Source: a virus
Reading direction: 5' to 3' (one strand)
Length of the DNA stretch: 20,248 nucleotides
IMG/VR virus record: IMGVR_UViG_3300046522_000356
Span: 1-20,248 of that record
Position numbers and translations under genes: made by a program. Of this stretch, positions 13,685 to 18,924 are shown in pieces; within the stretch, counting starts at the first letter, position 1, and each line of letters starts with the position of its first letter. Below the pieces are notes generated by a model. It saw nothing but the letters and a program-made list of their open reading frames with translations. It made no database searches and had not been told where the DNA came from.

Positions 13685-14143
13685 CTAAGTTGTCTTTCGC
13701 TGGCTCCAGGCGCCGACAGCGGCAAAGATCTTTGCGGCCTCTGCTTCGTCGAGCGTTGTGTCGGTGGGTATGGCGATCCAGCCGGCCGCGACCAAGTGGT
13801 TAGGGTTGGCCGTGGCCCGAAGGTCGGTGTAGGTAGTCTCGATTACGTCGGTCAGGTGGTCGGCCCGGTAGTTGCCCTGTGGCGCGACCTCGATCGACTT
13901 GTGGTATCGCTCGCCGAGCTCTGTCCGGCACAGCACGCTCAAGTAGATGGTCCATCGGTGTGGGATGTCGCACACGGCATCAACGACCGGGCGCACGCAG
14001 ATCTGCTTGAGGTTTTTCCAGTTGATCAACACCTGCTGGCCGCTGGGGTCGATGTTCACGACGGCGGCGTGGTTGGCCGAGGCCAAGGCCCGGGAGGTCC
14101 GCTCCAGCCGGGAGCGTATGTTGTGCGGCTTGCGCTTGCTCAT
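13685..14143 (-). CDS. Hypothetical phage early protein, 152 aa
   Basis: Not assigned to a family. The N-terminus is basic (SKRKPHNIRSRLERTSRALA), which suggests nucleic-acid contact; the middle is a beta-strand-rich part (AVVNIDPSGQQVLINWKNLK and HRWTIYLSVLCRTELGERYH), and the end is helical (TLDEAEAAKIFAAVGAWSQR). It overlaps the upstream gene by four bases (ATGA), so translation is coupled. Similar unannotated proteins are common in Pseudomonas prophages. Confidence 0.78.
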   Translation of the reverse strand: MSKRKPHNIRSRLERTSRALASANHAAVVNIDPSGQQVLINWKNLKQICVRPVVDAVCDIPHRWTIYLSVLCRTELGERYHKSIEVAPQGNYRADHLTDVIETTYTDLRATANPNHLVAAGWIAIPTDTTLDEAEAAKIFAAVGAWSQRKTT

Positions 14144-14409
14144 TGCCGCGTGCCTGTCTTGGTTGCCGCCCCGGCTTCCATTGCATCCACGAACCGCAAC
14201 GCAGCTCGGTAGCTGAAGGCGAAGCCCTGAACGGCGCCCGTGGCGATTTCTACCACATCCCAGGTGTTACCCTTGCCCGAAGCTTGGTAGCGCGGCGTTC
14301 CTGCGCTGACTTTTGCCATGGCTTCCGCCTTGACCAACTTGCTGTACTCGAGCAGGGCTTTGAGCCCTTCCACCTTCTCTTGGAAGGCCGGGTGCATTGC
14401 TGTCTGCAT
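14140..14409 (-). CDS. Hypothetical phage early protein, 89 aa
   Basis: Not recognised. The first half is a helix (EKVEGLKALLEYSKLVKAEA), followed by a basic, polar strand region (TPRYQASGKGNTWDVVEIAT) and a second helix, FSYRAALRFVDAMEAGAA. GAGGATC lies a few bases before ATG 14409. It is coupled by an ATGA overlap to the gene below it and separated by 19 bases from the LuxR-type gene above it. Confidence 0.72.
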   Translation of the reverse strand: MQTAMHPAFQEKVEGLKALLEYSKLVKAEAMAKVSAGTPRYQASGKGNTWDVVEIATGAVQGFAFSYRAALRFVDAMEAGAATKTGTRQ

Positions 14410-14428
14410 GGGGTGATCCTCGGGTGGG

Positions 14429-14812
14429 TCAGGCGTGGTATTCGAAGGCCTCGGCCTTGCGAACTATTCGAACTTGGGCGGTGCGGCGCTCCGGCGCTCG
14501 TCGGTCGCGGCGCATGGGGTCGCTGTCGTTGATCACAGCGTGCATGGCGATGAGGGCTGCGAGGGCGATGCAGAGAGGACTGATGATCTGTTGGCGCATG
14601 GCCTTGGTAACCGCCTCGATTCGGCGGCCGGCCTCCAGCTTGAACAGCGCGGCCTCAATGCGGTTGGCCACGGTGCCGGGGCTGACTGCCATTTCGCGGG
14701 CGATTTCTTTGGTGGTGAGCCCTTGAGCCACCCACAGCAATGCTTCGAGCTCACGCGGAGCCAGCGCCTTGCCGAGCTGGCCAATCCATGAGCCGCAAGT
14801 GATCGTGTCCAT
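14429..14812 (-). CDS. LuxR-type HTH protein with a membrane segment, 127 aa
   Basis: Residues 17-70 form a GerE/LuxR-type helix-turn-helix: LAPRELEALLWVAQGLTTKE followed by IAREMAVSPGTVANRIEAAL, with the family's L-x-x-R-E-x-E-x-L-x-x-x-A-x-G and the recognition-helix pattern SxGTVxNRI. There is no receiver or autoinducer domain. After the HTH a hydrophobic stretch, IISPLCIALAALIAMHAVI (about 75-93), could anchor it in the inner membrane, leaving a short basic tail. A membrane-tethered mini-LuxR regulator would be unusual. The start at 14812 is six bases after the parB stop, and its ribosome site (GAGATAAC) lies within the end of parB, so the two are probably coupled. Confidence 0.82.
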   Translation of the reverse strand: MDTITCGSWIGQLGKALAPRELEALLWVAQGLTTKEIAREMAVSPGTVANRIEAALFKLEAGRRIEAVTKAMRQQIISPLCIALAALIAMHAVINDSDPMRRDRRAPERRTAQVRIVRKAEAFEYHA

Positions 14813-14818
14813 GAGCTG

Positions 14819-15670
14819 TTATCTCGGTTTGGCGCCGTCCAGGGCTTCGCGCAGTTGCAGGACAAGCGCAGTGGGAATGGAGAGGGATCGGCTGTCCTCA
14901 TCGATCGAGTGCAGCGATGCAATTAAATTGCGTGATGCGGTGTGTACTGCTTCAAGCCTGGGCTTCGGTATCGAGGGCCCCTTCATCGAGCCTGCTGTTA
15001 CTCGTTTCTTGCCGCTCGCCTGGGCTCTCACCAGCTCGGCACCGAGTACCTTCCCGGCACCGTCGCCGTGTTCTCGAACGACCTGTGCAGCTGTCGTCGC
15101 TGAAACGTGGCCGGCGGCTACCAGGTTCTGCACATCCGTGTTGGCGTTACCAACTGTGAGCACCTGCTCGACGTGCTGCCGCGTCTTGCCGACCTTTGCG
15201 GCTATCTGCTCCACAGACCAGCCGAACGCGCGAAGGCGCTTGTAGCCGTCAGCCAGCTCAAGAGGGGAGAGCTTTTCGTTTTCCTGACTGGTGATGATGC
15301 GCGCTACCCGATCGGCGTCGCTTCCTTCGAAGGCGATTACCGGAACCCAAGCTTCCAGAACCTCAGGCCTTTCTTTGTTGGGTATCCGAGGGAGCCGGCC
15401 TTCGGCATCGAGCTTCAACAGCGCTCGGCGCCGGCGGTGACCATCAACAAGCCAAACACCGCCTTCTGGCCGTGGGCGAACCTCCAACGGTGGAATTTGA
15501 CCGCCTGCCGCAATGAACTCTGCGAGAGCGCTGATGCTCGCTTCCAGTGCGTCACCTTCTGTGCGGAGGTTGAAACCGGGTTCTTCGTGCAGGTCCTCTA
15601 GTTGAACCTTCATGGCATCGGCACGCCGTACCTCGCCATCCTTGATCATTTGCTTGAACGACTTCGCCAT
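14819..15670 (-). CDS. Orphan ParB-family protein, 283 aa
   Basis: ParB/Spo0J N-terminal domain: MKVQLEDLHEEPGFNLRTEG, IPPLEVRPRPEGGVWLVDGHRRRRAL (residues about 60-85, including the GHRRRRA version of the ParB nucleotide/arginine box), and RIITSQENEKLSPLELADGY (the NEKLSPLE block of the family). A KorB/ParB-type HTH follows: AFGWSVEQIAAKVGKTRQHV then EQVLTV (about 148-172). ParB proteins are CTP-binding DNA clamps that load at parS sites. No ParA is seen nearby, so partition in the classical sense is doubtful; a role in DNA organisation, transcription or antagonising host ParB is possible. The ribosome site before ATG 15670 is weak (GGAA at 13 bases). The 118-base spacer upstream carries unusual inverted repeats. 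Confidence 0.88.
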   Translation of the reverse strand: MAKSFKQMIKDGEVRRADAMKVQLEDLHEEPGFNLRTEGDALEASISALAEFIAAGGQIPPLEVRPRPEGGVWLVDGHRRRRALLKLDAEGRLPRIPNKERPEVLEAWVPVIAFEGSDADRVARIITSQENEKLSPLELADGYKRLRAFGWSVEQIAAKVGKTRQHVEQVLTVGNANTDVQNLVAAGHVSATTAAQVVREHGDGAGKVLGAELVRAQASGKKRVTAGSMKGPSIPKPRLEAVHTASRNLIASLHSIDEDSRSLSIPTALVLQLREALDGAKPR

Positions 15671-15697
15671 TTGAGTCCGCTTCCTTTGGGCTGCATT

Positions 15698-15761
15698 GGT
15701 CGTGACGCTCGCTGCCGCTACATCCCGGACCAGGGGAGGGCGAACGTCACGACCGATGTAG
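15698..15761. repeat. Two interleaved inverted repeats upstream of parB
   Basis: GGTCGTGACG (15698-15707) is the exact reverse complement of CGTCACGACC (15745-15754). CTACATC (15718-15724) is the reverse complement of GATGTAG (15755-15761). The order is A, B, A', B', the topology of an H-type pseudoknot if transcribed, or of two overlapping protein-binding inverted repeats as DNA. The element begins 28 bases upstream of the parB start. Confidence 0.6.
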
Positions 15762-15781
15762 TCGATTTAAGGTTGATGGTG

Positions 15782-15808
15782 GTGGGCTTTACGCGACGTA
15801 AAGCCCAC
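15782..15808. repeat. 12-base-arm palindrome near parB (operator/parS candidate)
   Basis: GTGGGCTTTACG (15782-15793), centre CGA, CGTAAAGCCCAC (15797-15808): a perfect 12-bp inverted repeat. On the minus strand it spans the stop codon of the ORF ending at 15789 and has no U-tract after it, so it does not look like a standard terminator. Its position 112 bases upstream of parB makes it a candidate ParB-binding site or operator; RNA processing is the alternative. Confidence 0.6.
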
Positions 15809-16103
15809 AGTTATGAGCTTTAAGATCTGCATCGAGGTGCAATCTGTACGCCTTGGTGCCGGAGTCACCCTTTCGAATCAGCTTGACCTGGCCACCGCGG
15901 GTGCTACCCGGCATTCGCCAGGCGGGAACCTCTTCTAGCTGTGCGCAGGCTTGTGCATCTGCGGTAGGAGCCGCGCATCGGGCCGTATCTACGGCTGTAA
16001 GAGGTTCAGGTGTGAGTAAGCGCAAGATCGCTGATGATGCAGATTGATCCGTCTTCCGCCGGAGTCGCATCGGTGTAATCAATCTGGTTATAAACACCGC
16101 CAT
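15789..16103 (-). CDS. Hypothetical small phage protein (start uncertain)
   Basis: The C-terminal ~80 codons look coding: LLTPEPLTAVDTARCAAPTA, then EVPAWRMPGSTRGGQVKLIR and SGTKAYRLHLDADLKAHNCG with natural GC-rich codons, and the gene fills the space between the PL7 gene and parB. The start is unclear. The first ATG (16103) and a second (16070) lie inside the 3' end of the PL7 gene without ribosome sites; a TTG at 16025 would give 78 residues and only a short overlap with the PL7 stop. Translation may be coupled to the PL7 gene. No family is recognised; the end looks like a short beta-hairpin domain. Confidence 0.55.
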   Translation of the reverse strand: MAVFITRLITPMRLRRKTDQSASSAILRLLTPEPLTAVDTARCAAPTADAQACAQLEEVPAWRMPGSTRGGQVKLIRKGDSGTKAYRLHLDADLKAHNCGLYVA

Positions 16104-16680
16104 GGAAATTCAGCAGCGATGAGCGCCAGGAACTGTCCATGTGGAGGCTGCCGCTCGACCCAGCCTTGCCGTTGCAACTGGCAGTAACAGTCAAAGCGCC
16201 TGAGGCAAGTACGCGGAGGGTTACTTTGAACTTCGAGCCGAGAGGAACGCCTTTCAGCAGAGTCGTGTTGACTGGGGTGGCCTGATTGAACGTCTGCCGG
16301 AATCCCAAGGTGATGCTCCCTTTGCTCCAGAAGACCTTCACCGGTGGACTGTCGTCGTCCTTGACGTGCAACTGCGAGATCACCACCTTCTGCGCCCCGT
16401 TGACCTGTGCGAGCGTCATTTCCTGCATGTTGATGTGCTCGGCCGCGCTCGCCAAACTCCAATAAATAGGCTCTTTCCACTCGCAGCGGGTGCGGTGAGT
16501 GCTCTTGCTTGATGCACCTTTGGTTGGAGCTGAAAGCTGTACTGATCCGTCGGACAGAACCATCACGACGCTGGGAAACTTAGCGATCGCGTCGGCGCCG
16601 CTGAGCTCCAGTGCTACGGGGTTGGTTGATGAAGTCGCCACTGGGGTCGTGATCGTTAGATTGCTGATGTTTACTGTCAT
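16006..16680 (-). CDS. Polysaccharide lyase family 7 (alginate-lyase-like) protein
   Basis: 224-residue protein with the PL7/alginate lyase 2 jelly-roll pattern. The three family regions can be aligned by eye: STHRTRCEWKEPIYW (residues 60-74, equivalent to the RxELR region), VISQLHVKDDDSPPVKVFW (100-118, with the catalytic Q-x-H as Gln103 and His105), and NFHGGVYNQIDY (191-202, equivalent to YFKAGxYNQ, with catalytic Tyr197). PL7 enzymes cleave alginate by beta-elimination. The ELR box is altered, so activity is not certain. There is no signal peptide: the start MTVNISNLTITTPVATS is hydrophilic. ATG 16680 has CAGGAGACGTACCC before it. It is the first intact gene after the CI-controlled leftward promoter, hence expected to be expressed on induction and released at lysis. 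Confidence 0.82.
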   Translation of the reverse strand: MTVNISNLTITTPVATSSTNPVALELSGADAIAKFPSVVMVLSDGSVQLSAPTKGASSKSTHRTRCEWKEPIYWSLASAAEHINMQEMTLAQVNGAQKVVISQLHVKDDDSPPVKVFWSKGSITLGFRQTFNQATPVNTTLLKGVPLGSKFKVTLRVLASGALTVTASCNGKAGSSGSLHMDSSWRSSLLNFHGGVYNQIDYTDATPAEDGSICIISDLALTHT

Positions 16681-16831
16681 GGGTACGTCTCCTGACGTAA
16701 AAATCATGGTCTGGCACGATTGCCTTTTCTGCCTGGATGCATGTTTCGCATCCCTCAGCCAATTCTTCGAATAGGCATCAGGAAATGCTGGGCGATGCCT
16801 CCTTCCTCAGATGTCACAAGTGGATCTGGTA

Positions 16832-16860
16832 CCCGGCCTCGCTACTGGCGACAGGCCGGG
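16832..16860 (-). other. Leader hairpin with 8-bp GC-rich stem
   Basis: CCCGGCCT and AGGCCGGG pair (8 bp). An inner CGC/GCG stem has a 5-base loop, and two unpaired bases lie on one side. No U-tract follows in the leftward direction. Together with the stems at 17198-17212 (CTCCC/GGGAG) and 17261-17280 it makes the leader strongly structured. Confidence 0.5.
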
Positions 16861-16990
16861 GCATTGCATCAACGGTGATTGTTCGAGCTCAGCCGCCGAC
16901 GGCCCCGCCCTCAGTTCGTTTGGCCTTGAGCTTCCCTATCACCTCGCGTCGATCGGCCTCGGCGTGGTGGTCATGGGGTCAGGTGGTTTG

Positions 16991-17084
16991 CTACACGACT
17001 GCCAACTGCAGCTCGGCGGCCCATTGAGTGGGGCAGTCCGTCGTGTGTTGCCGGTCCGGGTTCCGGCTGGGCTTGCTACTTCAT
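16991..17084 (-). pseudogene. Frameshifted short ORF after a consensus ribosome site
   Basis: AGGAGG (17094-17099) is followed nine bases later by ATG AAG TAG, a two-codon ORF. If one A after the start codon is removed, the frame opens to a 30-residue product beginning MSSKPSRNPDRQHTT and ending TDCPTQWAAELQLAVV before TAG at 16991, with natural-looking codons. The same frame continues after two stops with EADRREVIGKLKAKRTEGGA, again protein-like. I read this as a decayed or shifted early gene. A functional minigene or programmed frameshift is an alternative. Confidence 0.35.
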
Positions 17085-17260
17085 TGGCAGGTTCCTCCTG
17101 TAGTTTTTGATCCGCGCCATGCTCGTCGCCGGGTTTCCCCACCACTGCCTGCTGCAGCTACTGGCTACGCATCAGGTGGCTCGCATGATTTGGCGTCCTC
17201 CCATGAGGGGAGTCCGGCAGCTATCCAGAGGCTGCGTGGTCGACGACTTAGCTTGTCCCG

Positions 17261-17280
17261 ACCCAGGTAATGGCCTGGGT
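17261..17280 (-). other. Leader hairpin near the PL start
   Basis: ACCCAGG and CCTGGGT form a 7-bp stem with a 6-base loop about 70 bases into the predicted leftward transcript. There is no U-tract. The position, just downstream of the promoter, is where lambda-type antitermination signals (nut, or put RNA in HK022) are found, but I see no boxA with confidence. Confidence 0.45.
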
Positions 17281-17335
17281 GCGTCGAGGTGGTCACGTCT
17301 GGTTGTGTAAAGAACAGTGGAAGCCGAGGCAACCT

Positions 17336-17349
17336 ATAACCTGTGTTAT
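17336..17349. promoter_or_regulatory. Left operator, repressor site (distal, downstream of PL)
   Basis: ATAAC-CTGT-GTTAT: both half-sites match the core shared by the six sites of this region. It lies just downstream of the predicted PL start and exactly 24 bases from the next left operator. Confidence 0.75.
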
Positions 17350-17356
17350 GGGTGAA

Positions 17357-17384
17357 ATAATAACCCAAGTTTGTCACGTGTCAA
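17357..17384 (-). promoter_or_regulatory. Leftward early promoter PL
   Basis: On the minus strand: -35 TTGACA (plus positions 17379-17384), 16-base spacer, -10 TATTAT (17357-17362). The -35 is a perfect sigma-70 consensus. One operator (17360-17373) covers the -10 and spacer, and another (17384-17397) abuts the -35, so repressor binding should exclude polymerase. Confidence 0.8.
17360..17373. promoter_or_regulatory. Left operator, repressor site (over PL -10/spacer)
   Basis: ATAAC-CCAA-GTTTG: one perfect half-site and one imperfect. It has the same variant half (GTTTG) as the middle right operator at 18549, which suggests that both middle sites are tuned to lower affinity. Starts 24 bases from each neighbour. 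Confidence 0.7.
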
Positions 17385-17397
17385 TAACCTAGGTTAT
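17384..17397. promoter_or_regulatory. Left operator, repressor site (at PL -35)
   Basis: ATAACCTAGGTTAT is a perfect 14-bp palindrome, the most symmetric of the six sites. It touches the PL -35 hexamer. Confidence 0.8.
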
Positions 17398-17407
17398 AAA
17401 TCCGATC

Positions 17408-17432
17408 AAAAAAAGCCCGCGTTATGCGGGCT
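17408..17432 (-). terminator. Intrinsic terminator of the rex-position gene
   Basis: On the minus strand AGCCCGC-loop ATAAC-GCGGGCT is followed by a run of seven Ts. It lies six bases beyond the stop of the gene ending at 17438 and isolates it from PL and the left operators. Confidence 0.9.
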
Positions 17433-17437
17433 CATGC

Positions 17438-17686
17438 TCATGCCTCTGTGAATTCTCGCCATCCGATACGAATCAGGCCTGACTCCAACGTCTCAATCTT
17501 CACTCCAGTGGTTTGTTCGAGATCCGAGATCAATCGCCTCCAATCGGCAGGGGATTCATCCGGGTATGGCCTGACTTCTACAAACTGCCTTTTCTGCACG
17601 TGAGGCGACGCGATCGCCTGCTGAACCCTGTGGCCAAGGCGCTCATACGAAAGAGAAGGAGAATGAGAGAAAGCGAGGGGAAGCAT
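17438..17686 (-). CDS. LexA-controlled small protein of unknown function (rex position)
   Basis: 82-residue protein between cI and the left operators, the place of rexAB in lambda. The visible pattern is a possible N-terminal helix (SLSYERLGHRVQQAIASPHV), then QFVEVRPYPDESPADWRRLI, a helix SDLEQTTGVKIETLE and a final strand SGLIRIGWREF. No family is recognised; it is not an obvious DinI, Tum or Rex protein by eye. AAGGAG lies nine bases before ATG 17686; the longer reading from 17746 would begin upstream of the promoter element. It has its own promoter region with a LexA box, and terminators on both sides, so it is a single-gene unit predicted to be repressed until DNA damage. By analogy it could be an antirepressor or SOS modulator, which is inference. 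Confidence 0.8.
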   Translation of the reverse strand: MLPLAFSHSPSLSYERLGHRVQQAIASPHVQKRQFVEVRPYPDESPADWRRLISDLEQTTGVKIETLESGLIRIGWREFTEA

Positions 17687-17702
17687 GACGGGTAACTCCT
17701 TG

Positions 17703-17722
17703 TACTGTATGTGCATACAGTT
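17703..17722 (-). promoter_or_regulatory. LexA (SOS) box
   Basis: The plus strand reads CTGTATGTGCATACAG (17705-17720) inside TA...TT: CTG-N10-CAG with 7-bp perfect arms, very close to the gamma-proteobacterial consensus CTGTATATATATACAG. It lies 16 bases upstream of ATG 17686. A plausible promoter overlaps it on the minus strand (TTGCAA, 17-base spacer, TAACTG), with the -10 running into the box, the classical position for LexA repression. Confidence 0.85.
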
Positions 17723-17810
17723 ATCCGCTGTGGCTTCAGATTGCAATAGGTAGCTACGTGTAAAGTGACGCTACGGGTAAATTATTCAATCAGACTACTT
17801 TGATCAGGCA

Positions 17811-17838
17811 TAAAAAAACCCGGCGTAATTGCCGGGTT
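17811..17838 (-). terminator. Intrinsic terminator of the repressor gene
   Basis: On the minus strand AACCCGGC-loop AATTAC-GCCGGGTT runs into a T-rich stretch (seven Ts). It lies 17 bases downstream of the cI stop at 17856 and separates cI from the LexA-box gene. Confidence 0.9.
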
Positions 17839-17855
17839 CCTCTGGCTCTAAAGCG

Positions 17856-18512
17856 TCACAGCTTGATCATTGCCCGCACAACTACTCCCACGATGCGACA
17901 ACCTTCCATGCACATCTCAACTGGGTAGGCAGGATTGAGAGGCTTCAAGAAGCGCCTTCCCCCATCTTCGACCAGCTTCTTGAAGGTTGCCTCATTGCTG
18001 TCGGCGAGTTTGGCAATGACCAGCTTTCCAGACGTAGCTTCAGCTTCTGTATCGACCAGGATCAGCATCCCCTCGGTAATGCTTGTTCCAACTGGCGAGG
18101 TCATTGAGTCGCCTTTCACTTCAAGCCAGAACGCAGTGCCCTTTGAGTCGTAATCGGACAGCTCGTATCGATCTGAATACCCAGGGGGAAAGGGCTCAAC
18201 TGCTTCAGCCCAAGCGCCTGCTGCAACCCAGCTGATAACCGGATAGCGAAATGACTCAGGCTCAATGTTGAGGGGCTGAACATTACTCGCAGTCCGAACC
18301 GCCCCCTCTCCGGAGCCAAGCCACTCTGCGGTCACGCCAAGTGCTCTTGCGATGTCGAGCAGTTTTTTTGAGGTGGAATTTCGGCCGCTCTCCAGATGCT
18401 GGATGGTCACCTGGCTAACGCCTGCTTTCTCCGCGAGCTGCGACTGGCTGAGGCCCAGTGCTGTGCGCCTTTCGAGAATTCGGTCTTTGAGTGCTTCGGA
18501 GGCTTTAGTCAT
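17856..18512 (-). CDS. cI: Prophage CI repressor, HTH plus S24 (LexA-like) protease domain
   Basis: 218-residue lambda CI/C2-type repressor. Residues 6-64 form an XRE helix-turn-helix (RTALGLSQSQLAEKAGVSQV with recognition helix VSQVTIQHLESG). The C-terminal S24 domain has the Ala98-Gly99 cleavage site in WVAAGAWAE, the nucleophile Ser136 in VKGDSMTSP, and the general-base Lys178 in ATFKKL, so it should self-cleave with RecA filaments during the SOS response and permit prophage induction. I start it at ATG 18512; longer readings would run through the operators. The ribosome site is poor (GAAGG one base away), as in weakly translated CI genes. Its promoter, PRM, has its -10 inside the operator at 18525-18538, which implies autoregulation. 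Confidence 0.94.
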   Translation of the reverse strand: MTKASEALKDRILERRTALGLSQSQLAEKAGVSQVTIQHLESGRNSTSKKLLDIARALGVTAEWLGSGEGAVRTASNVQPLNIEPESFRYPVISWVAAGAWAEAVEPFPPGYSDRYELSDYDSKGTAFWLEVKGDSMTSPVGTSITEGMLILVDTEAEATSGKLVIAKLADSNEATFKKLVEDGGRRFLKPLNPAYPVEMCMEGCRIVGVVVRAMIKL

Positions 18513-18524
18513 ACCTTCAAGGGT

Positions 18525-18538
18525 AAAACACGCGTTAT
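18525..18538. promoter_or_regulatory. Right operator nearest cI (OR3-like)
   Basis: AAAAC-ACGC-GTTAT, one imperfect half-site. It lies 12 bases upstream of the cI start and overlaps the predicted PRM -10, so binding at high repressor level should shut cI down. It starts 24 bases from the middle site. Confidence 0.72.
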
Positions 18539-18540
18539 TA
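18535..18540 (-). promoter_or_regulatory. PRM -10 element for cI
   Basis: TAATAA on the minus strand, 22 bases upstream of the cI start, with no good -35 at 17 bases (GCAAAC). A weak -35 fits a maintenance promoter activated by repressor bound at the adjacent middle operator, as in lambda. Confidence 0.5.
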
Positions 18541-18548
18541 GTCATCAA

Positions 18549-18562
18549 ATAACATGTGTTTG
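18549..18562. promoter_or_regulatory. Right operator, middle (OR2-like)
   Basis: ATAAC-ATGT-GTTTG; one perfect and one variant half-site. It overlaps the -35 hexamer of the rightward promoter and sits next to the PRM -35 region, the correct place for both repression of PR and activation of PRM. Confidence 0.72.
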
Positions 18563-18587
18563 CCTTACCAATAACTTGAGTTATCAT
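18560..18587 (+). promoter_or_regulatory. Rightward early promoter PR
   Basis: -35 TTGCCT (18560-18565), 16-base spacer, -10 TATCAT (18582-18587). Operators at 18549 and 18571 overlap both hexamers. It would drive cro and the replication operon from about 18594. Confidence 0.72.
18571..18584. promoter_or_regulatory. Right operator nearest cro (OR1-like)
   Basis: ATAAC-TTGA-GTTAT, both half-sites perfect, between the -35 and -10 of PR. It starts 22 bases from the middle site; the other five spacings in the region are 24 where adjacent. Confidence 0.8.
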
Positions 18588-18617
18588 CGGGAGCACGATC
18601 CATTGAGGCACGCAGAC

Positions 18618-18848
18618 ATGCCGAAGACAGAAAGACCCATTGACGAGGTGGTGCGCTTGGCCGGCGGCCAGGCCGAACTCGCAAGGAGATGCAATACGAG
18701 TCAGCCGCGAATCTGGCAATGCGTTCACCGGAATCAAAAGGTGCCGGCTGATCTGGTCATCCCGTTTGAAAAGGCTGTTAGCGGGCAAGTGACACGCCAT
18801 CAACTGAGACCAGATCTGTATCCACCAGAGGATAAGGCCGCTTCGTGA
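18618..18848 (+). CDS. cro: YdaS/Cro-type transcriptional regulator
   Basis: 76-residue helix-turn-helix protein of the YdaS/Cro type: PIDEVVRLAGGQAELARRCN leads into the recognition helix TSQPRIWQCVHRNQKVPADL, with the family's AGGQ-x-x-LA-x-x-x-x-x-S-Q-x-x-I-x-x-W/Q-x-x pattern, and a C-terminal arm RHQLRPDLYP that is also characteristic. It is expected to compete with CI at the operators and to favour lytic growth. GAGG lies nine bases before the ATG. It is the first gene after PR and divergent from cI, as cro should be. Confidence 0.88.
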   Translation: MPKTERPIDEVVRLAGGQAELARRCNTSQPRIWQCVHRNQKVPADLVIPFEKAVSGQVTRHQLRPDLYPPEDKAAS

Positions 18849-18924
18849 TGAGCATTGTGCAGCTCGTGGCGTTTCGCCAGTAGATGATCAATACACCTGT
18901 GAATGTAACCAGTAGGAGAGGGCG

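Larger units (their letters stand above)
16681..17350 (-). other. Untranslated leader of the leftward transcript
   Basis: About 670 bases separate the predicted PL start (near 17350) from the first intact gene. No convincing complete gene is seen in any frame. The leader holds several hairpins (16832-16860, 17198-17212, 17261-17280 and others), good ribosome-site sequences with no proper ORF behind them (AGGAGG at 17094-17099; AAGGAGG near 16800), and short coding-like stretches broken by stops. In lambda the corresponding place holds nutL and N; an antitermination element or a decayed early gene would both fit. Confidence 0.6.

Noticed and set aside
16580-16762. Minus-strand ORF beginning with TTG just before the PL7 gene, with two cysteines
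   Set aside because: Overlaps the PL7 gene in another frame and lacks a usable start after the AAGGAGG near 16800, because an in-frame stop intervenes; at most a remnant.
16811-17110. Rightward ORF of 99 codons in the leader region
   Set aside because: No ribosome site (the bases before its ATG are the complement of one), and the codon pattern fits the leftward strand better.
18848-18883. Eleven-codon ORF overlapping the cro stop by ATGA
   Set aside because: Too short to support; no ribosome site beyond translational coupling, and no known product.
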